Shown here one piece after another: positions 1-8,968 of a DNA stretch of 64,000 nt. Source of the stretch: Kiritimatiellia bacterium (GTDB lineage: Bacteria; Verrucomicrobiota; Kiritimatiellia; RFP12; UBA1067). The stretch spans positions 34,316 through 98,315 of the forward strand of contig JAILJX010000004.1 in the NCBI GenBank assembly GCA_024694365.1, given 5' to 3'. Position 1 is the first letter of the stretch; each line of letters opens with the position of its first letter. Below the pieces are notes generated by a model. The model was not told the DNA's origin. It was given only the letters and a program-made list of their open reading frames with translations, and did not search any database. A program made the position numbers and the translations under genes.

Positions 1-1502
1 TGCTCGTTGTAGGAAAGCTTGCGGCGGCGACCTTCCGTCTCCGGCGGAGAGATGCGCGGCGGCGCAGCGCTCCGCGGAGGCTCCTGCCTGGCGGCGGCGG
101 CTTTCGCGCCCCTCATCCGCTCAAAGTCGGCGTATCCGCCCGGACACGAAGAAATCCTGCCGTCTCCCTCAAGGATCAGCGTGGATGTAACGACATTGTC
201 GAGAAACTCCCTGTCGTGGGAGACGAGAAGCAGAGTTCCGGAGTAGGCGAGAAGCTGCTCCTCCAGGAGCTCGAGAGTCTCGATGTCGAGATCGTTTGTC
301 GGCTCGTCCATTACGAGAAGGTTCGTCGGCTTCAGAAACAGCTTCGCAAGCATGAGCCGGGCCCTTTCGCCGCCGGAAAGCGCCTTCACGGGAGTGCGCG
401 CGCGTTCGGAGGAGAAAAGGAAGTCGGCAAGGTACGAAAAGACGTGTTTCTTCACCCCGCCGACGACGACCTCGTCGCGGTCGGATGCGATGTTCTCGGC
501 GACGGTGAGTTCTGGCTTCATCTCGCTTCTGAGCTGATCGAAAAACGCGAGCTCGACATTCGTGCCGATGGTGACGGATCCGGAATCGGGTTTGAGTCGC
601 CCAGCGAGAAGATTCAGGAGCGTCGTCTTCCCGGCGCCGTTCGCCCCCAGGATGCCGATCCTCTCTCCGCGGAGGATGTCGGCCGTGAAATCCTTCACTA
701 TGGCCTTGTCGCCCCACGAATATGACAGACCCTCCACCTTCAAGACCCTCACGCCGCCTGGCGCGGCGGTGTCAAGCTTCATGGCGACAGAGCCGGAAGA
801 GGCGCGGCGGGCGGCAAACTCCTCGCGCAGCTTCATGAGAGCGGCGACCCTGCCTTCGTTGCGCGTGGTTCTCGCCTTTACGCCGCGCCGTATCCACGCC
901 TCCTCCTGGGCAAGCCTTCTGGACTTTCTTTCCCAATACACCGCCTCGTCCGCAACAAGTTCCGATTTGCGCTTGACGAAAGTCGTGTAGTCGCACTCCC
1001 ACCCGGAGAGGCAGCCGCGGTCCAGATCGAAAATCTTCGCCGCGACGCGCCTCAAAAAGCGCCGATCGTGGGTCACTATGATCACGGCCGTCTCGCGCGC
1101 CCTTCGCAGCATCCCCTCCAGCCAGTCGATCGCTGCAGTGTCAAGATGATTGGTCGGCTCGTCCAGAAGCAGAATGTCGGGACGGGCCAACAGCGCGTCC
1201 TCAAGGATCTTGCGGCGTCGGCCGCCCCCGGAAAGCGCATTGAACGCATCGTCGCCGGGGCGGTCGGCCGGCACGGCCTGGGTTACGTACAGCGTCTTGA
1301 GCGAAGGCGCGCGGACGATTTCGCCGGAATCGGGCTCGAGTTCGCCTGATATGACCTTGAGGAGAGTGGACTTCCCTTCTCCATTCCTTCCCGTAAGAGC
1401 GGCCCTGAGTCCACGAGAGACGGAGAGCGAAACGTTCTCGAGGACCGGCGGTCCGCCGAACGCGAGCGAGACGTCTTTCAGCGACAAGAGAAAACCGCTC
1501 AT
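1..1502 (-). CDS. uup: ABC-F family ATPase, Uup-like (3' end cut by window)
   Basis: About 500 residues are present; the C-terminus runs off the left edge. There are two ABC domains and no membrane segments, as in the ABC-F class of ribosome- or DNA-associated ATPases. The first domain has Walker A GRNGEGKST, a signature LSGGGRRRK and Walker B LLLDEPTNHLD. The second has GANGAGKTT, LSGGERARL and LLVMDEPTNDLD. A charged linker joins them. After domain 2 the chain goes through a low-complexity A/P/R stretch to RRRKLSYNE, which matches the KLSYKEQRELE start of the Uup C-terminal coiled coil; that coiled coil is probably the missing part. The start codon overlaps the luxS stop (ATGA), so translation is probably coupled. 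It is the last visible gene of the mreB operon. Uup is known to act on ribosomes and in precise transposon excision. Assignment to Uup rather than another ABC-F subgroup rests on the C-terminal motif. Confidence 0.9.
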   Translation of the reverse strand, partial: MSGFLLSLKDVSLAFGGPPVLENVSLSVSRGLRAALTGRNGEGKSTLLKVISGELEPDSGEIVRAPSLKTLYVTQAVPADRPGDDAFNALSGGGRRRKILEDALLARPDILLLDEPTNHLDTAAIDWLEGMLRRARETAVIIVTHDRRFLRRVAAKIFDLDRGCLSGWECDYTTFVKRKSELVADEAVYWERKSRRLAQEEAWIRRGVKARTTRNEGRVAALMKLREEFAARRASSGSVAMKLDTAAPGGVRVLKVEGLSYSWGDKAIVKDFTADILRGERIGILGANGAGKTTLLNLLAGRLKPDSGSVTIGTNVELAFFDQLRSEMKPELTVAENIASDRDEVVVGGVKKHVFSYLADFLFSSERARTPVKALSGGERARLMLAKLFLKPTNLLVMDEPTNDLDIETLELLEEQLLAYSGTLLLVSHDREFLDNVVTSTLILEGDGRISSCPGGYADFERMRGAKAAAARQEPPRSAAPPRISPPETEGRRRKLSYNE

Positions 1503-1969
1503 TGCGGATATCCGAAACAGGGGTTTTCCTCGAGAACCTTCACGTACCGCGCCGCCTCCCACTTCGCCATCGCGAGGTCGTGGAGGATGGCGTTGCCGCA
1601 CTCGCGCGGACGCGCGCCCGGAACGGGACCTTCCCACGACACGACGCTTTTGAATGCGCGGATCAAAAGCGGCGCGATCTCTTCGGGCGATGGACGGCCC
1701 TTCACAAGAAGGTAGTTGCCAGTAAGGCAGCCCATGGGGCCCCAGTAAACGATGCGGTCCTTCCACTCCGGATCGTTGCGCAGGAATGTCGCAACGAGGT
1801 GCTCTAACGTATGCAGTGCGTTAGGGTGGACGGCCGGCTCGCGGTTGGGGCGCTTCATGCGAATGTCGAAGGTGGTGACGAAGTCCTCCCCGACGGCATC
1901 CACGCGAGAAACGTAGACGCCCGGAAGAAGCTTCATGTGATCGATGGCGAAGCTCGGTATCAGATCCAT
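1499..1969 (-). CDS. luxS: S-ribosylhomocysteine lyase (autoinducer-2 synthase)
   Basis: Cleaves S-ribosylhomocysteine to homocysteine and DPD, the precursor of AI-2, in the activated methyl cycle. The 156-residue length is normal for the family. The metal site is intact: HTLEH at 53-57 gives His53 and His57, and ECGN gives Cys124. The catalytic cysteine is Cys81 in GPMGCLTG. I chose the ATG at 1969 because the product then begins MDLIPSFAIDH, like other LuxS proteins, and an AGGG Shine-Dalgarno lies 8 nt upstream. A GTG at 1984 overlapping the rng stop would add five residues. The 3' end overlaps the next ABC-F gene by 4 nt. Its place in a cell-shape operon is unusual. No pfs/mtnN or other methyl-cycle gene is visible in the window. 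Confidence 0.95.
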   Translation of the reverse strand: MDLIPSFAIDHMKLLPGVYVSRVDAVGEDFVTTFDIRMKRPNREPAVHPNALHTLEHLVATFLRNDPEWKDRIVYWGPMGCLTGNYLLVKGRPSPEEIAPLLIRAFKSVVSWEGPVPGARPRECGNAILHDLAMAKWEAARYVKVLEENPCFGYPQ

Positions 1970-1980
1970 TGATGCGTCCC

Positions 1981-3576
1981 TCACATCTGGGAGTAGAGAA
2001 CCTGCGACGTCGCCGCATCGAGAATCGAGAACGACTCGGGATGGCGGTGGAGCTCGGAGACGAACGTGAGGCGCGTATCGAAATCCTTCTGGAGCTTGGC
2101 GAGAAGCTCGGAGTCTTCCGTCCTGAGGCGCTGCATGACCTGAGGAGCGATGACGATCTTTGGCTCGAACGGTTTTTTGTCCGCGGCCGCCTTGCGCAGA
2201 AGCGAAGTAAGCCGGCGCTGGATCTCTATCGACACGGCCATGGGGCTCTTGACGACGCCGTGCCCTTGGCAGTAGGGGCAGCTCGACGTCAGCATCGATA
2301 GGATCGATCTGTCCTGGCGCTGGCGCGACATCTCGAGAAGGCCGAGTTCGCTGATCTCCAGAACGTTGGTCCTGGCGCGGTCCCGCTTGAGGGCGTCTTT
2401 GAGCGCGCGGTAGACCTGCTTCTGGTGCTTGCGGGACTTCATGTCTATGAGGTCGAGGACGACAAGGCCGCCGATGTTCCTGAGCCTGAGCTGGCGCGCG
2501 ACCTCTTCAACGGCCTCCAGATTGACCTCGAGAATCGCATCCTCCTGGGAGCCTTTGCCCTTGTAATGGCCGGTGTTGACGTCGACTGCGATAAGCGCCT
2601 CGGTCTCGTCGATCACGAGGTATCCGCCCGATTTCAGCGGCACCTGGCGGGCGAAGGCGTCGTGAAGCTGACGCTCGAGACCGTAATGCTCGAAAATGTT
2701 GACGTCGCCGTCGTAGCGGCGGATCTTTGACTTGGCGCGGCGGGAGATGCGGCCGGTGACCTCGCGCATCTGTTCGTAGCTTGCAGCGTCGTCGATGATT
2801 ATGGAATCCACGTCCTCCGTGAGCCAATCGCGGACAACCCGCTCGCAGAGATCCGGTTCCTGGAAAATGCAGCAAGGCGTGCGGAGATTCTTCGTGTTGG
2901 CCTGCATTTCGTTCCATACAGAAAGAAGACCGCGAAGGTCGCGTGCAAAAGCGCGCGCGCTGGCGCCCTGCCCGACGGTTCGCACCACGAGGCCTACATT
3001 GTCAGGGAGCGGGAGCTTGTCGAGGATCTTCTTGAGGCGCTGACGCTCTTTCGCGTCGCCTATCTTCTTTGAAACGCCCCGCAAAGTCGCGCCGTGCGAA
3101 TCCTTGGCGCCCGGCATCATCACAAGATACCGGCCGGGGATCGAAAGGTTGGCGACGACGCGCGGACCCTTTGTCGATATGGGCCCCTTGGTGACCTGCA
3201 CGATGATTTCGCTTCCCGGGGGGAAGCGCTTGGCGATTTCGGCGTCGGACAGTCGGTTAGTTTTGCGTCCACCCTTGCCGCGCGGCTCGTCATCGTCGTC
3301 GAGAAGCGCATCTGCGTCAGGAGTCATGTCCCAGTAGTGGAGGAATGCGTTTTTCTTCAGTCCTATATCAACGAACGCGGCCTGGAGATCGTTCTCCAGA
3401 TTCTGCACGCGCCCCTTGAAGACGCTCCCGACGAGGCGTTCCGCCTCTGGATGCTCGACCATGAATTCCTCGAGCCTGCCGTTTTCGATGACGGCGACGC
3501 GGGTCTCCAGTTTTTCCACATTGACTATTATCTCGCGCTTCGTCTTGGAGCGCCTGAGCCATCCGAACAGATTCAT
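1981..3576 (-). CDS. rng: Ribonuclease E/G family endoribonuclease
   Basis: Cytoplasmic single-strand-specific endoribonuclease for rRNA maturation and mRNA decay. The 531-residue length fits RNase G rather than full-length RNase E, which has a long C-terminal scaffold. An S1-like domain starts around residue 40 (GSVFKGRVQNLENDLQAAFV) and carries an acidic/basic insert near 90-105. The two catalytic aspartates are in IAVDVNTG and LDLIDMK. The zinc-link motif CPYCQGHG follows. The ATG at 3576 gives the typical N-terminus, with GAGAGGAA just upstream; longer readings upstream are out-of-family translation of rodA. The rodA stop is 2 nt upstream, and rng overlaps the alternative luxS start. An rng gene next to mreBCD is classical in proteobacteria (rng was once called cafA), which supports the assignment. 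Confidence 0.93.
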   Translation of the reverse strand: MNLFGWLRRSKTKREIIVNVEKLETRVAVIENGRLEEFMVEHPEAERLVGSVFKGRVQNLENDLQAAFVDIGLKKNAFLHYWDMTPDADALLDDDDEPRGKGGRKTNRLSDAEIAKRFPPGSEIIVQVTKGPISTKGPRVVANLSIPGRYLVMMPGAKDSHGATLRGVSKKIGDAKERQRLKKILDKLPLPDNVGLVVRTVGQGASARAFARDLRGLLSVWNEMQANTKNLRTPCCIFQEPDLCERVVRDWLTEDVDSIIIDDAASYEQMREVTGRISRRAKSKIRRYDGDVNIFEHYGLERQLHDAFARQVPLKSGGYLVIDETEALIAVDVNTGHYKGKGSQEDAILEVNLEAVEEVARQLRLRNIGGLVVLDLIDMKSRKHQKQVYRALKDALKRDRARTNVLEISELGLLEMSRQRQDRSILSMLTSSCPYCQGHGVVKSPMAVSIEIQRRLTSLLRKAAADKKPFEPKIVIAPQVMQRLRTEDSELLAKLQKDFDTRLTFVSELHRHPESFSILDAATSQVLYSQM

Positions 3577-3578
3577 TT

Positions 3579-4760
3579 CTATGATTCCTCTCTGTGTAAC
3601 GCCACGCTTTGTACCAGACCGAGGCAGCACATAACCGTGACGAGAAATGTGCGGCCAAGTGACAGAAACGGAAGCGGCAGTCCGGTTATGGGGACCAGGC
3701 CGATGGACATGCCGATATTGATGTATACATGGGCGAAGACGAGCGTGACGACGCCGAGAACCAGGAGGCGGCCGCGTCCATCCGATGCCGAGAAGAGAGT
3801 GAAGAGGGTCGACACGCAGAGAATGCCGTAAAGCGCAAGAAGAAAGAGCGAGCCTTTCACATACCCCATCTCTTCGGCCCACACGCAGAAAATGAAGTCG
3901 TTCATGCTTACTTTCGGCGGGAGCGTCCGTTCACGTATGGCCCCGCCGCGCCCCCAGCCCGCGCCGTCGATGCCGCCGGCCGCTATCGTTTTTTTCGCCT
4001 GGGCGAGATTGTAGCCGTCACCCTGGCTGTCTTCGGAGGGAAAGAGGAACGTCTTCACGCGGGCAACCTGGTGATCCTCCAGCGGAGTGTATTTGAGTAT
4101 GGCTTCACGCCGCGCCGGAGGCGTTCCCGGACGCTCCGCCTCGTAGACTGCGCCGAGAACGGCGGTCGCCGCCACGGCGCCGCCGGCCAGAAGAAGCACC
4201 ATCCCCTTGCGCCACACGCCGGCCGCCAAAAGCATGACCGTCACGGCAGGAAGGAGGGTAAGGGCGGTCCCTAGATCGGGCTCAAGCAGTATGAGACCGC
4301 ACGGAACTGCCACAATCGCACAGGCAACGAGAAATCCGCGAAAGCGGAATTGCCCCGCGAACTGCTCGCCCTCCTGTCCATACAGATGCGCCAGGCATGC
4401 GATAACGGCGAATTTCGCGGTCTCGCTCGGCTGGAAAAACCACAGCCACCGTCTCCCGCCGAACTGCTCGGAGCCGCAGAGAAGGACAAGGGCGAGAAAG
4501 GCGAGAGCGACGCCGTACGCGGGGTAGGCCGTCCAGTCCAGGATTTTCCTGTAGTCAGAGAATGCCAATGCGAAATAGCAGACGAGACCGACGGCGGAAG
4601 TCCCGAGCATGACCTTCCATTTCCCCGCCATGGAGGCGGCGGCCGGATCCATTTCAGCGCGTGCGGCGCCGGCCGACGCCAGGACGGAGGCGCCGACCGC
4701 GACAAGGGCGATCATCGACAAAAACGAAATCCAGTTGAACTCTCGGATGAAGCGGCGCAT
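3579..4760 (-). CDS. mrdB: Peptidoglycan glycosyltransferase RodA (SEDS family)
   Basis: Inner-membrane lipid II polymerase that works with PBP2 in side-wall elongation. It has 393 residues with about ten hydrophobic segments. SEDS landmarks include the SEQFGGRRWLWF and QPSETAKFAVI region, LLEPDLGTALTLLP, the DFIFCVWAEEMGYV loop and the C-terminal IGLVPITGLPLPFLSLGRT. The start at 4760 gives MRRFIREFNW, a positively charged lead into the first membrane segment. The mrdA stop and this start share one base (TGATG), so translation is coupled. The gene follows its partner PBP2, the usual arrangement. Confidence 0.94.
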   Translation of the reverse strand: MRRFIREFNWISFLSMIALVAVGASVLASAGAARAEMDPAAASMAGKWKVMLGTSAVGLVCYFALAFSDYRKILDWTAYPAYGVALAFLALVLLCGSEQFGGRRWLWFFQPSETAKFAVIACLAHLYGQEGEQFAGQFRFRGFLVACAIVAVPCGLILLEPDLGTALTLLPAVTVMLLAAGVWRKGMVLLLAGGAVAATAVLGAVYEAERPGTPPARREAILKYTPLEDHQVARVKTFLFPSEDSQGDGYNLAQAKKTIAAGGIDGAGWGRGGAIRERTLPPKVSMNDFIFCVWAEEMGYVKGSLFLLALYGILCVSTLFTLFSASDGRGRLLVLGVVTLVFAHVYINIGMSIGLVPITGLPLPFLSLGRTFLVTVMCCLGLVQSVALHREES

Positions 4761-6556
4761 CACAGAGGCACCTCCCCGTAGAACGACTTGAGGATTTCGC
4801 AGACTTTCGGCGCGGCCGTTCCGCCGCCGGATTCGCCGTTCTCGACAAGAAGCGCGAGCGCGACAGGCGATCGTCCCCGCGAAGTTCCGGTCGGTTCCGC
4901 ATAGGCGATAAACCATGTATTCTTGCGCCTGCGCGCGCCTTCTCCGACTTCCGCCGTGCCGGTCTTACCGATGATGCGCGCGTCCACACCCTTGCCTGCG
5001 AGGCGGCCCGTGCCGTCCGCCACGACGCGTCTCATCCCTTCGCGCACGACATCGAGATCCCGGCGCCGGAAATCCAGCGGGAAGGCGCGCGACGGCATGT
5101 CGAAATTGAAGTGAGGGGTCACAAGGCGTCCAGTGCCGAGCGCGCCCGCAACGCAAGCAAGCTGAAGCGGCGTCACCAGAAGCATTCCCTGTCCGAGCGA
5201 CATCTGGGCGAGATCGCCCGGATACCACTTGGTTCCATATCTTGCCAGCTTCCACTCTTCGTCCGGCACGACGCCAGGGGCGTCAGTCGGGAAATCCACG
5301 CCGGTGCGCTCGCCGAGCCCGAATTTGCGGGCGGCGGTCATGACTGCGTTAGTTCCGGCCTTTTGTCCGAGATTGCAGAAAAACGGATTGCAGCTGTCGC
5401 GCAAAGCGTGGATGACGTTCTCCGGGCCGTGGCCCCACGTGCGGCCGCAGCGTATGCGCATCCCGCCGAGTTCGTAGGCGCCCGAGCAGAGATACGTACT
5501 TTCCCTGGGCCATCCGGATTCAAGCCCCGCAAGTGCGGTGACGGGCTTGAAGGTGGAACCGGGGGGGTACGTGCCTGCGGTCGCGCGGTTGAGGAGAGGT
5601 TTGGCCGGATCGTTCCTCAGACGGTCGTACACCGCCGAGGTCAGTACGGGCACGAAGTCGTTCAAATCGTACGAAGGGGCGCTCGCGCACGCAAGGATTG
5701 CTCCGTCTCTCGGATCTATGGCGACGCATGCGCCCAGGCATCCGTCTAGCTGAGCCTCGACCGCGCGCTGCAGCGGAATGTCCAATGTCAGCCGGAGATC
5801 GCATCCCGGCCCGGCCGGAACAAGCGTCTCGCGCGAGATGGTGCGCCCGCGAACATCGACCGTGAGGCGATCTTCGCCGGGTACGCTGCGCAGATAGCTG
5901 TCGTATTGATACTCCATCCCTTCGCGTCCGCGCAGCTCCTTTTCCCTGTAGCTTACACGCCTGCTGTCGGCGGCGGGCGGCACGTCGTCGCGCCGGACGC
6001 TCCCGATGACATGGGCGGCGAGAGATCCGCACGGATAGCGCCTTTCCGATTCCGGCCTGCAGACGAAACCCTGGTGTTCACACGAATGTTCGCAGAAACG
6101 CGCCAGCTCCTCCTCGGAAAGATTGCGCCAAACGTCTACAGGCTTCACCTGGTCGCGCTTAAGCTGCGCGGAAAAGTAGGCAAGTGCATCTTCGCCAGAC
6201 CCGCAAAGCGAAGGCCTGCCGATCACCGGCTCCAGCGCGAAGACGGCCGCGACCATGTTGGCTTCGACGGTTTCACCGGACTTTTTCGGACGGAACGCGC
6301 CGGGATCGGCCTTCACTACCAGCGACAGGACGTTCTCGGCGAGCGGAGATCCGTTTCTGTCGAGAATCCTTCCGCGCAGGCCGCCGGTGCGCACTACCCT
6401 TGAGTAGCGTCGCGGCTGCCGCTCGCTGGCAAGCCCAACCGACTCGCCCAGCTTTCCGGGCTGAAGGCGCACCGCCAAAAGCATGAAGCCTATAAGCATG
6501 AATGCGCTCATGAGGCAGAAAGAGACGTAAAGTCCGACGCGAAAATCATTTTTCAT
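4760..6556 (-). CDS. mrdA: Penicillin-binding protein 2 (elongasome transpeptidase)
   Basis: Class B penicillin-binding protein that crosslinks peptidoglycan during elongation. The 598-residue chain has an N-terminal membrane anchor (about residues 8-28), a pedestal/dimerisation domain, and a transpeptidase domain with all three motifs: STFK near 332, SCN near 387 and KTG in GKTGTAEVG near 530. The transpeptidase active site therefore looks intact. The ATG at 6556 gives MKNDFRVGLY directly before the anchor; this start lies 11 nt inside the 3' end of mreD. The stop overlaps the rodA start by one base. The predicted partner is RodA, with MreC as the activator. Confidence 0.94.
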   Translation of the reverse strand: MKNDFRVGLYVSFCLMSAFMLIGFMLLAVRLQPGKLGESVGLASERQPRRYSRVVRTGGLRGRILDRNGSPLAENVLSLVVKADPGAFRPKKSGETVEANMVAAVFALEPVIGRPSLCGSGEDALAYFSAQLKRDQVKPVDVWRNLSEEELARFCEHSCEHQGFVCRPESERRYPCGSLAAHVIGSVRRDDVPPAADSRRVSYREKELRGREGMEYQYDSYLRSVPGEDRLTVDVRGRTISRETLVPAGPGCDLRLTLDIPLQRAVEAQLDGCLGACVAIDPRDGAILACASAPSYDLNDFVPVLTSAVYDRLRNDPAKPLLNRATAGTYPPGSTFKPVTALAGLESGWPRESTYLCSGAYELGGMRIRCGRTWGHGPENVIHALRDSCNPFFCNLGQKAGTNAVMTAARKFGLGERTGVDFPTDAPGVVPDEEWKLARYGTKWYPGDLAQMSLGQGMLLVTPLQLACVAGALGTGRLVTPHFNFDMPSRAFPLDFRRRDLDVVREGMRRVVADGTGRLAGKGVDARIIGKTGTAEVGEGARRRKNTWFIAYAEPTGTSRGRSPVALALLVENGESGGGTAAPKVCEILKSFYGEVPL

Positions 6557-7004
6557 CGACCGCCGCCTTTCCGTCAACCCATGACAGGACCAGATGCACC
6601 GCAAGAAGCGTCGCAGCCCCTACCGGTAGCGCCGCGAACATTCTCGCGAATATGTTCCCCGGCAGGTCCTGTCCGAGCCATATCCAAAGCCATAACTGAT
6701 ATACCACGTACGCCGGAGCGGCGCAGGCCAGCGGGAGCTTGAATCCGCGCATCAGCGCCGCAACTGCGGCGAAAAACGCTATGCTCACCGCATACGGCAG
6801 GGCGCACAGGGCATCTTCCGCAGCACCTGCCGCAAGAGCGAACAGCATTCCGGCAACAGGGGCGCGCCTTACGGCGAAATATGCCGATGCGGAAAGCAGA
6901 ACCGGAATTCCGACCGAAAGCAACCTCGGCAAAAGCTCCTCCGCCGCCCCGCCGACGGCAAGGGTGAAAAAAGCGATCGCAAGCTGGATGAAATCCCTTT
7001 TCAC
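6546..7004 (-). CDS. mreD: Rod-shape-determining protein MreD
   Basis: Small integral membrane protein of 152 residues with about five hydrophobic helices separated by short loops, ending in a charged tail (WVDGKAAVDEK). MreD is poorly conserved, so the call rests on size, topology and its place between mreC and mrdA. The start is a GTG that overlaps the mreC TGA (GTGA), which implies translational coupling. The 3' end overlaps mrdA by 11 nt. It is thought to help link cytoplasmic MreB to the periplasmic MreC/PBP2 machinery. Confidence 0.85.
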   Translation of the reverse strand: MKRDFIQLAIAFFTLAVGGAAEELLPRLLSVGIPVLLSASAYFAVRRAPVAGMLFALAAGAAEDALCALPYAVSIAFFAAVAALMRGFKLPLACAAPAYVVYQLWLWIWLGQDLPGNIFARMFAALPVGAATLLAVHLVLSWVDGKAAVDEK

Positions 7005-7822
7005 TTTATCATGCGGATGAATACGTCTTCAAGGAGAGACATGTCGACAGCGGTGCGAAGCCTGCCCTCGAGCTCCAGCGCAGCTCCATCGGCCGCGCCG
7101 TTCCCGCCTCTGGCGCCATTAGGCGCGGAGAAACCTTCGAAAAACCCCACGGTTATGCCGTCCGGGAACACCCCGCCCATGCCCGAGGTCTCAAGCATGG
7201 CTCCGGCATCGATTTTGCTTCCGGCCCTGACATGCTTCAGCGCAAGGGAAGAGTCGGATTCGCCGTTTGCGATGCCGTATACGGCGGGACGGGAACCGGA
7301 TACGCGGCAGGACACCTGCAATGTCGGATCTGTCACGAGGAGTACATCGGCGGTATGGGGAGTCACGGAGACGACCCGGCCGACAAGCCCCGACGGAACC
7401 GCAACCGCAGCGCCGGCCTCCACTCCGTCGAAAGACCCCTTTGCAATGCGTATCGTGTTGCGGGCGGTCGCCGCTCCGCCGCCGGATGACAGCACTTCGG
7501 CTGCCTCCCACATCCCTGGTTCGCGGGCGGCGAATCTCAAATCGCGGCGCATGCGGTCGTTATCCGCCGCAAGCCTTTCGTTGTCATGCCTGACCATTTC
7601 CAGCGCCGCCACATCGCGCCTGAGCCGGACGTTCTCCGCGGCCGCCTCCACACCATGCCAAAGACCATGCCAGCGTGATGCGATTTTGCGGACGAAAGAG
7701 GACTTCGCGTTCTCCACGGGCCATGCGGCCTCGACCGGCGCCGCACGGAAAAAGGCGACAACCAAAACTCCGAGCACCGCCGCGGCGATGACCGTCACTG
7801 TCGATTTAGCATTCTGCCTCAC
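7001..7822 (-). CDS. mreC: Rod-shape-determining protein MreC
   Basis: Periplasmic scaffold of the elongasome that binds and activates PBP2. The 273-residue chain has a short cytoplasmic tail, one membrane segment (about residues 9-27), a coiled coil (about 55-100, Arg/Asp/Leu-rich heptads) and the beta-domain, whose conserved core is visible as VPSGLVGRVVSV, VLLVTDPTLQVSCRV and the FPDGITVG stretch. The start is a GTG at 7822. Its AAAGGGA Shine-Dalgarno falls inside a perfect 9-bp hairpin in the mreB-mreC spacer, so initiation may be restrained by structure. The stop overlaps mreD. Confidence 0.93.
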   Translation of the reverse strand: MRQNAKSTVTVIAAAVLGVLVVAFFRAAPVEAAWPVENAKSSFVRKIASRWHGLWHGVEAAAENVRLRRDVAALEMVRHDNERLAADNDRMRRDLRFAAREPGMWEAAEVLSSGGGAATARNTIRIAKGSFDGVEAGAAVAVPSGLVGRVVSVTPHTADVLLVTDPTLQVSCRVSGSRPAVYGIANGESDSSLALKHVRAGSKIDAGAMLETSGMGGVFPDGITVGFFEGFSAPNGARGGNGAADGAALELEGRLRTAVDMSLLEDVFIRMIK

Positions 7823-7826
7823 TGCC

Positions 7827-7851
7827 GCAAATCCCTTTCCGCGGGATTTGC
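7827..7851 (-). promoter_or_regulatory. Hairpin covering the mreC ribosome-binding site
   Basis: The arms 7827-7835 and 7843-7851 are perfectly complementary over 9 bp, with a 7-nt loop. On the minus-strand transcript the GGAAAGGGA that would serve as Shine-Dalgarno for the mreC GTG is split between the loop and the 3' arm. There is no T-tract, so it is not a normal intrinsic terminator. A translational brake or mRNA-processing site between mreB and mreC is plausible but unproven. Confidence 0.6.
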
Positions 7852-7861
7852 CTCGGACGCC

Positions 7862-8905
7862 TTACCCTTCGCGTTTGTTCTTCGCGAGGAAATCAAGCTC
7901 GTTCATCACGACGCCTGTGCCTTCCGCGACGGCTGAGAGCGGATCGTCCGCTATCGTCACGGGAAGCCCCGTCTGCGCCGCCAAAAGCCTGTCAAGACCG
8001 CGAAGCTGCGAGCTCCCGCCCGACAGCACAAGCCCGCGGTCAACAAGGTCCGCCGCCAACTCCGGTTCGCATTTGTCCAGCGTGGATCTCACTGCATCCA
8101 CGATTTGACTCACCGGATCCTTCAGAGCGTCCCTGATTTCCTCCGAGGTTATCGTAAGTGTCTTCGGCAACCCCGCCACAATGTCTCTGCCTCTGATTTC
8201 AAGTTTCTTCTCCTCATCCATCGGATAAGCGCTGCCGATTTCGATTTTTATCCATTCGGCCATGCGCTCGCCGATGAGGAGATTGTATACCCGCTGCACG
8301 TATTTCATGATGCACTCGTCCATGGCATCGCCGCCCGCCGCGCGGGCGGAATAGCTGTGCACGATGCCGGCGAGCGATATGATCGCCACTTCACACGTAC
8401 CGCCGCCGATGTCCACTATCATCGAGCCGGCCGGTTCGGAGACGGGCAACCCGACCCCGATCGCAGCCGCCATCGGCTCTTCGATCAAAAACACCTTGCC
8501 CGCCCCGGCCTGATGCGCCGCATCCTCCACCGCGCGCTTCTCAACCTCCGTGATGCCGCTTGGCACCGCTATCACCATCCTCGGGCGCGCAGCCTTCATG
8601 TTGGACCATATGTGACGCGGGCGCACTTTGTTTATGAAGTAGGCTATCATCGCCTCCGTAATGTCAAAATCGGCTATGACGCCAGACTTCATCGGGCGGA
8701 TGGCGACGATATTGCCTGGCGTGCGGCCAAGCATCCGCCTCGCCTCTTCGCCGACCGCAAGCACCCTTTTGGACCCGGCCTGTATCGCGACTACGGAAGG
8801 CTCGCGCAAAACGATGCCGCGATCCTTGGCGTAGACAAGCGAGTTCGCCGTGCCAAGATCGATGCCGATATCCATCGAGAAGAGAGACTTTAGTTTTCCG
8901 AACAT
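7862..8905 (-). CDS. mreB: Rod-shape-determining actin homologue MreB
   Basis: Bacterial actin that polymerises under the inner membrane and positions the cell-wall elongation complex. It has 347 residues, the family length. The ATP-binding phosphate loops are present: DIGIDLGTANSLVY near the N-terminus, IVDIGGGTCEVAII in the middle and GLVLSGGSSQLRGLD near the C-terminus. The sequence PRMVIAVPSGITEVEKRAVEDAA is typical of MreB rather than FtsA or DnaK. It is the first gene of the operon, 39 bp upstream of mreC, and has a near-consensus promoter overlapping the lysC stop codon. Confidence 0.97.
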   Translation of the reverse strand: MFGKLKSLFSMDIGIDLGTANSLVYAKDRGIVLREPSVVAIQAGSKRVLAVGEEARRMLGRTPGNIVAIRPMKSGVIADFDITEAMIAYFINKVRPRHIWSNMKAARPRMVIAVPSGITEVEKRAVEDAAHQAGAGKVFLIEEPMAAAIGVGLPVSEPAGSMIVDIGGGTCEVAIISLAGIVHSYSARAAGGDAMDECIMKYVQRVYNLLIGERMAEWIKIEIGSAYPMDEEKKLEIRGRDIVAGLPKTLTITSEEIRDALKDPVSQIVDAVRSTLDKCEPELAADLVDRGLVLSGGSSQLRGLDRLLAAQTGLPVTIADDPLSAVAEGTGVVMNELDFLAKNKREG

Positions 8906-8939
8906 GTCCGCGTACTTTCCGTTTTTTCAGTTTGGTGAT

Positions 8940-8968
8940 ATTTTATGCGATTTTAGCCGAATTGTCAA
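8940..8968 (-). promoter_or_regulatory. Sigma70-type promoter of the mreB operon
   Basis: Reading the minus strand, TTGACA (8968-8963, overlapping the lysC TGA) is followed after exactly 17 bp by TAAAAT (8945-8940). This is a 6/6 match at -35 and 5/6 at -10. The predicted start near 8932 leaves a leader of under 30 nt before the mreB ATG, with GGAAAG about 10 nt from the start codon. It is one of the best promoters in the window. Confidence 0.8.
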
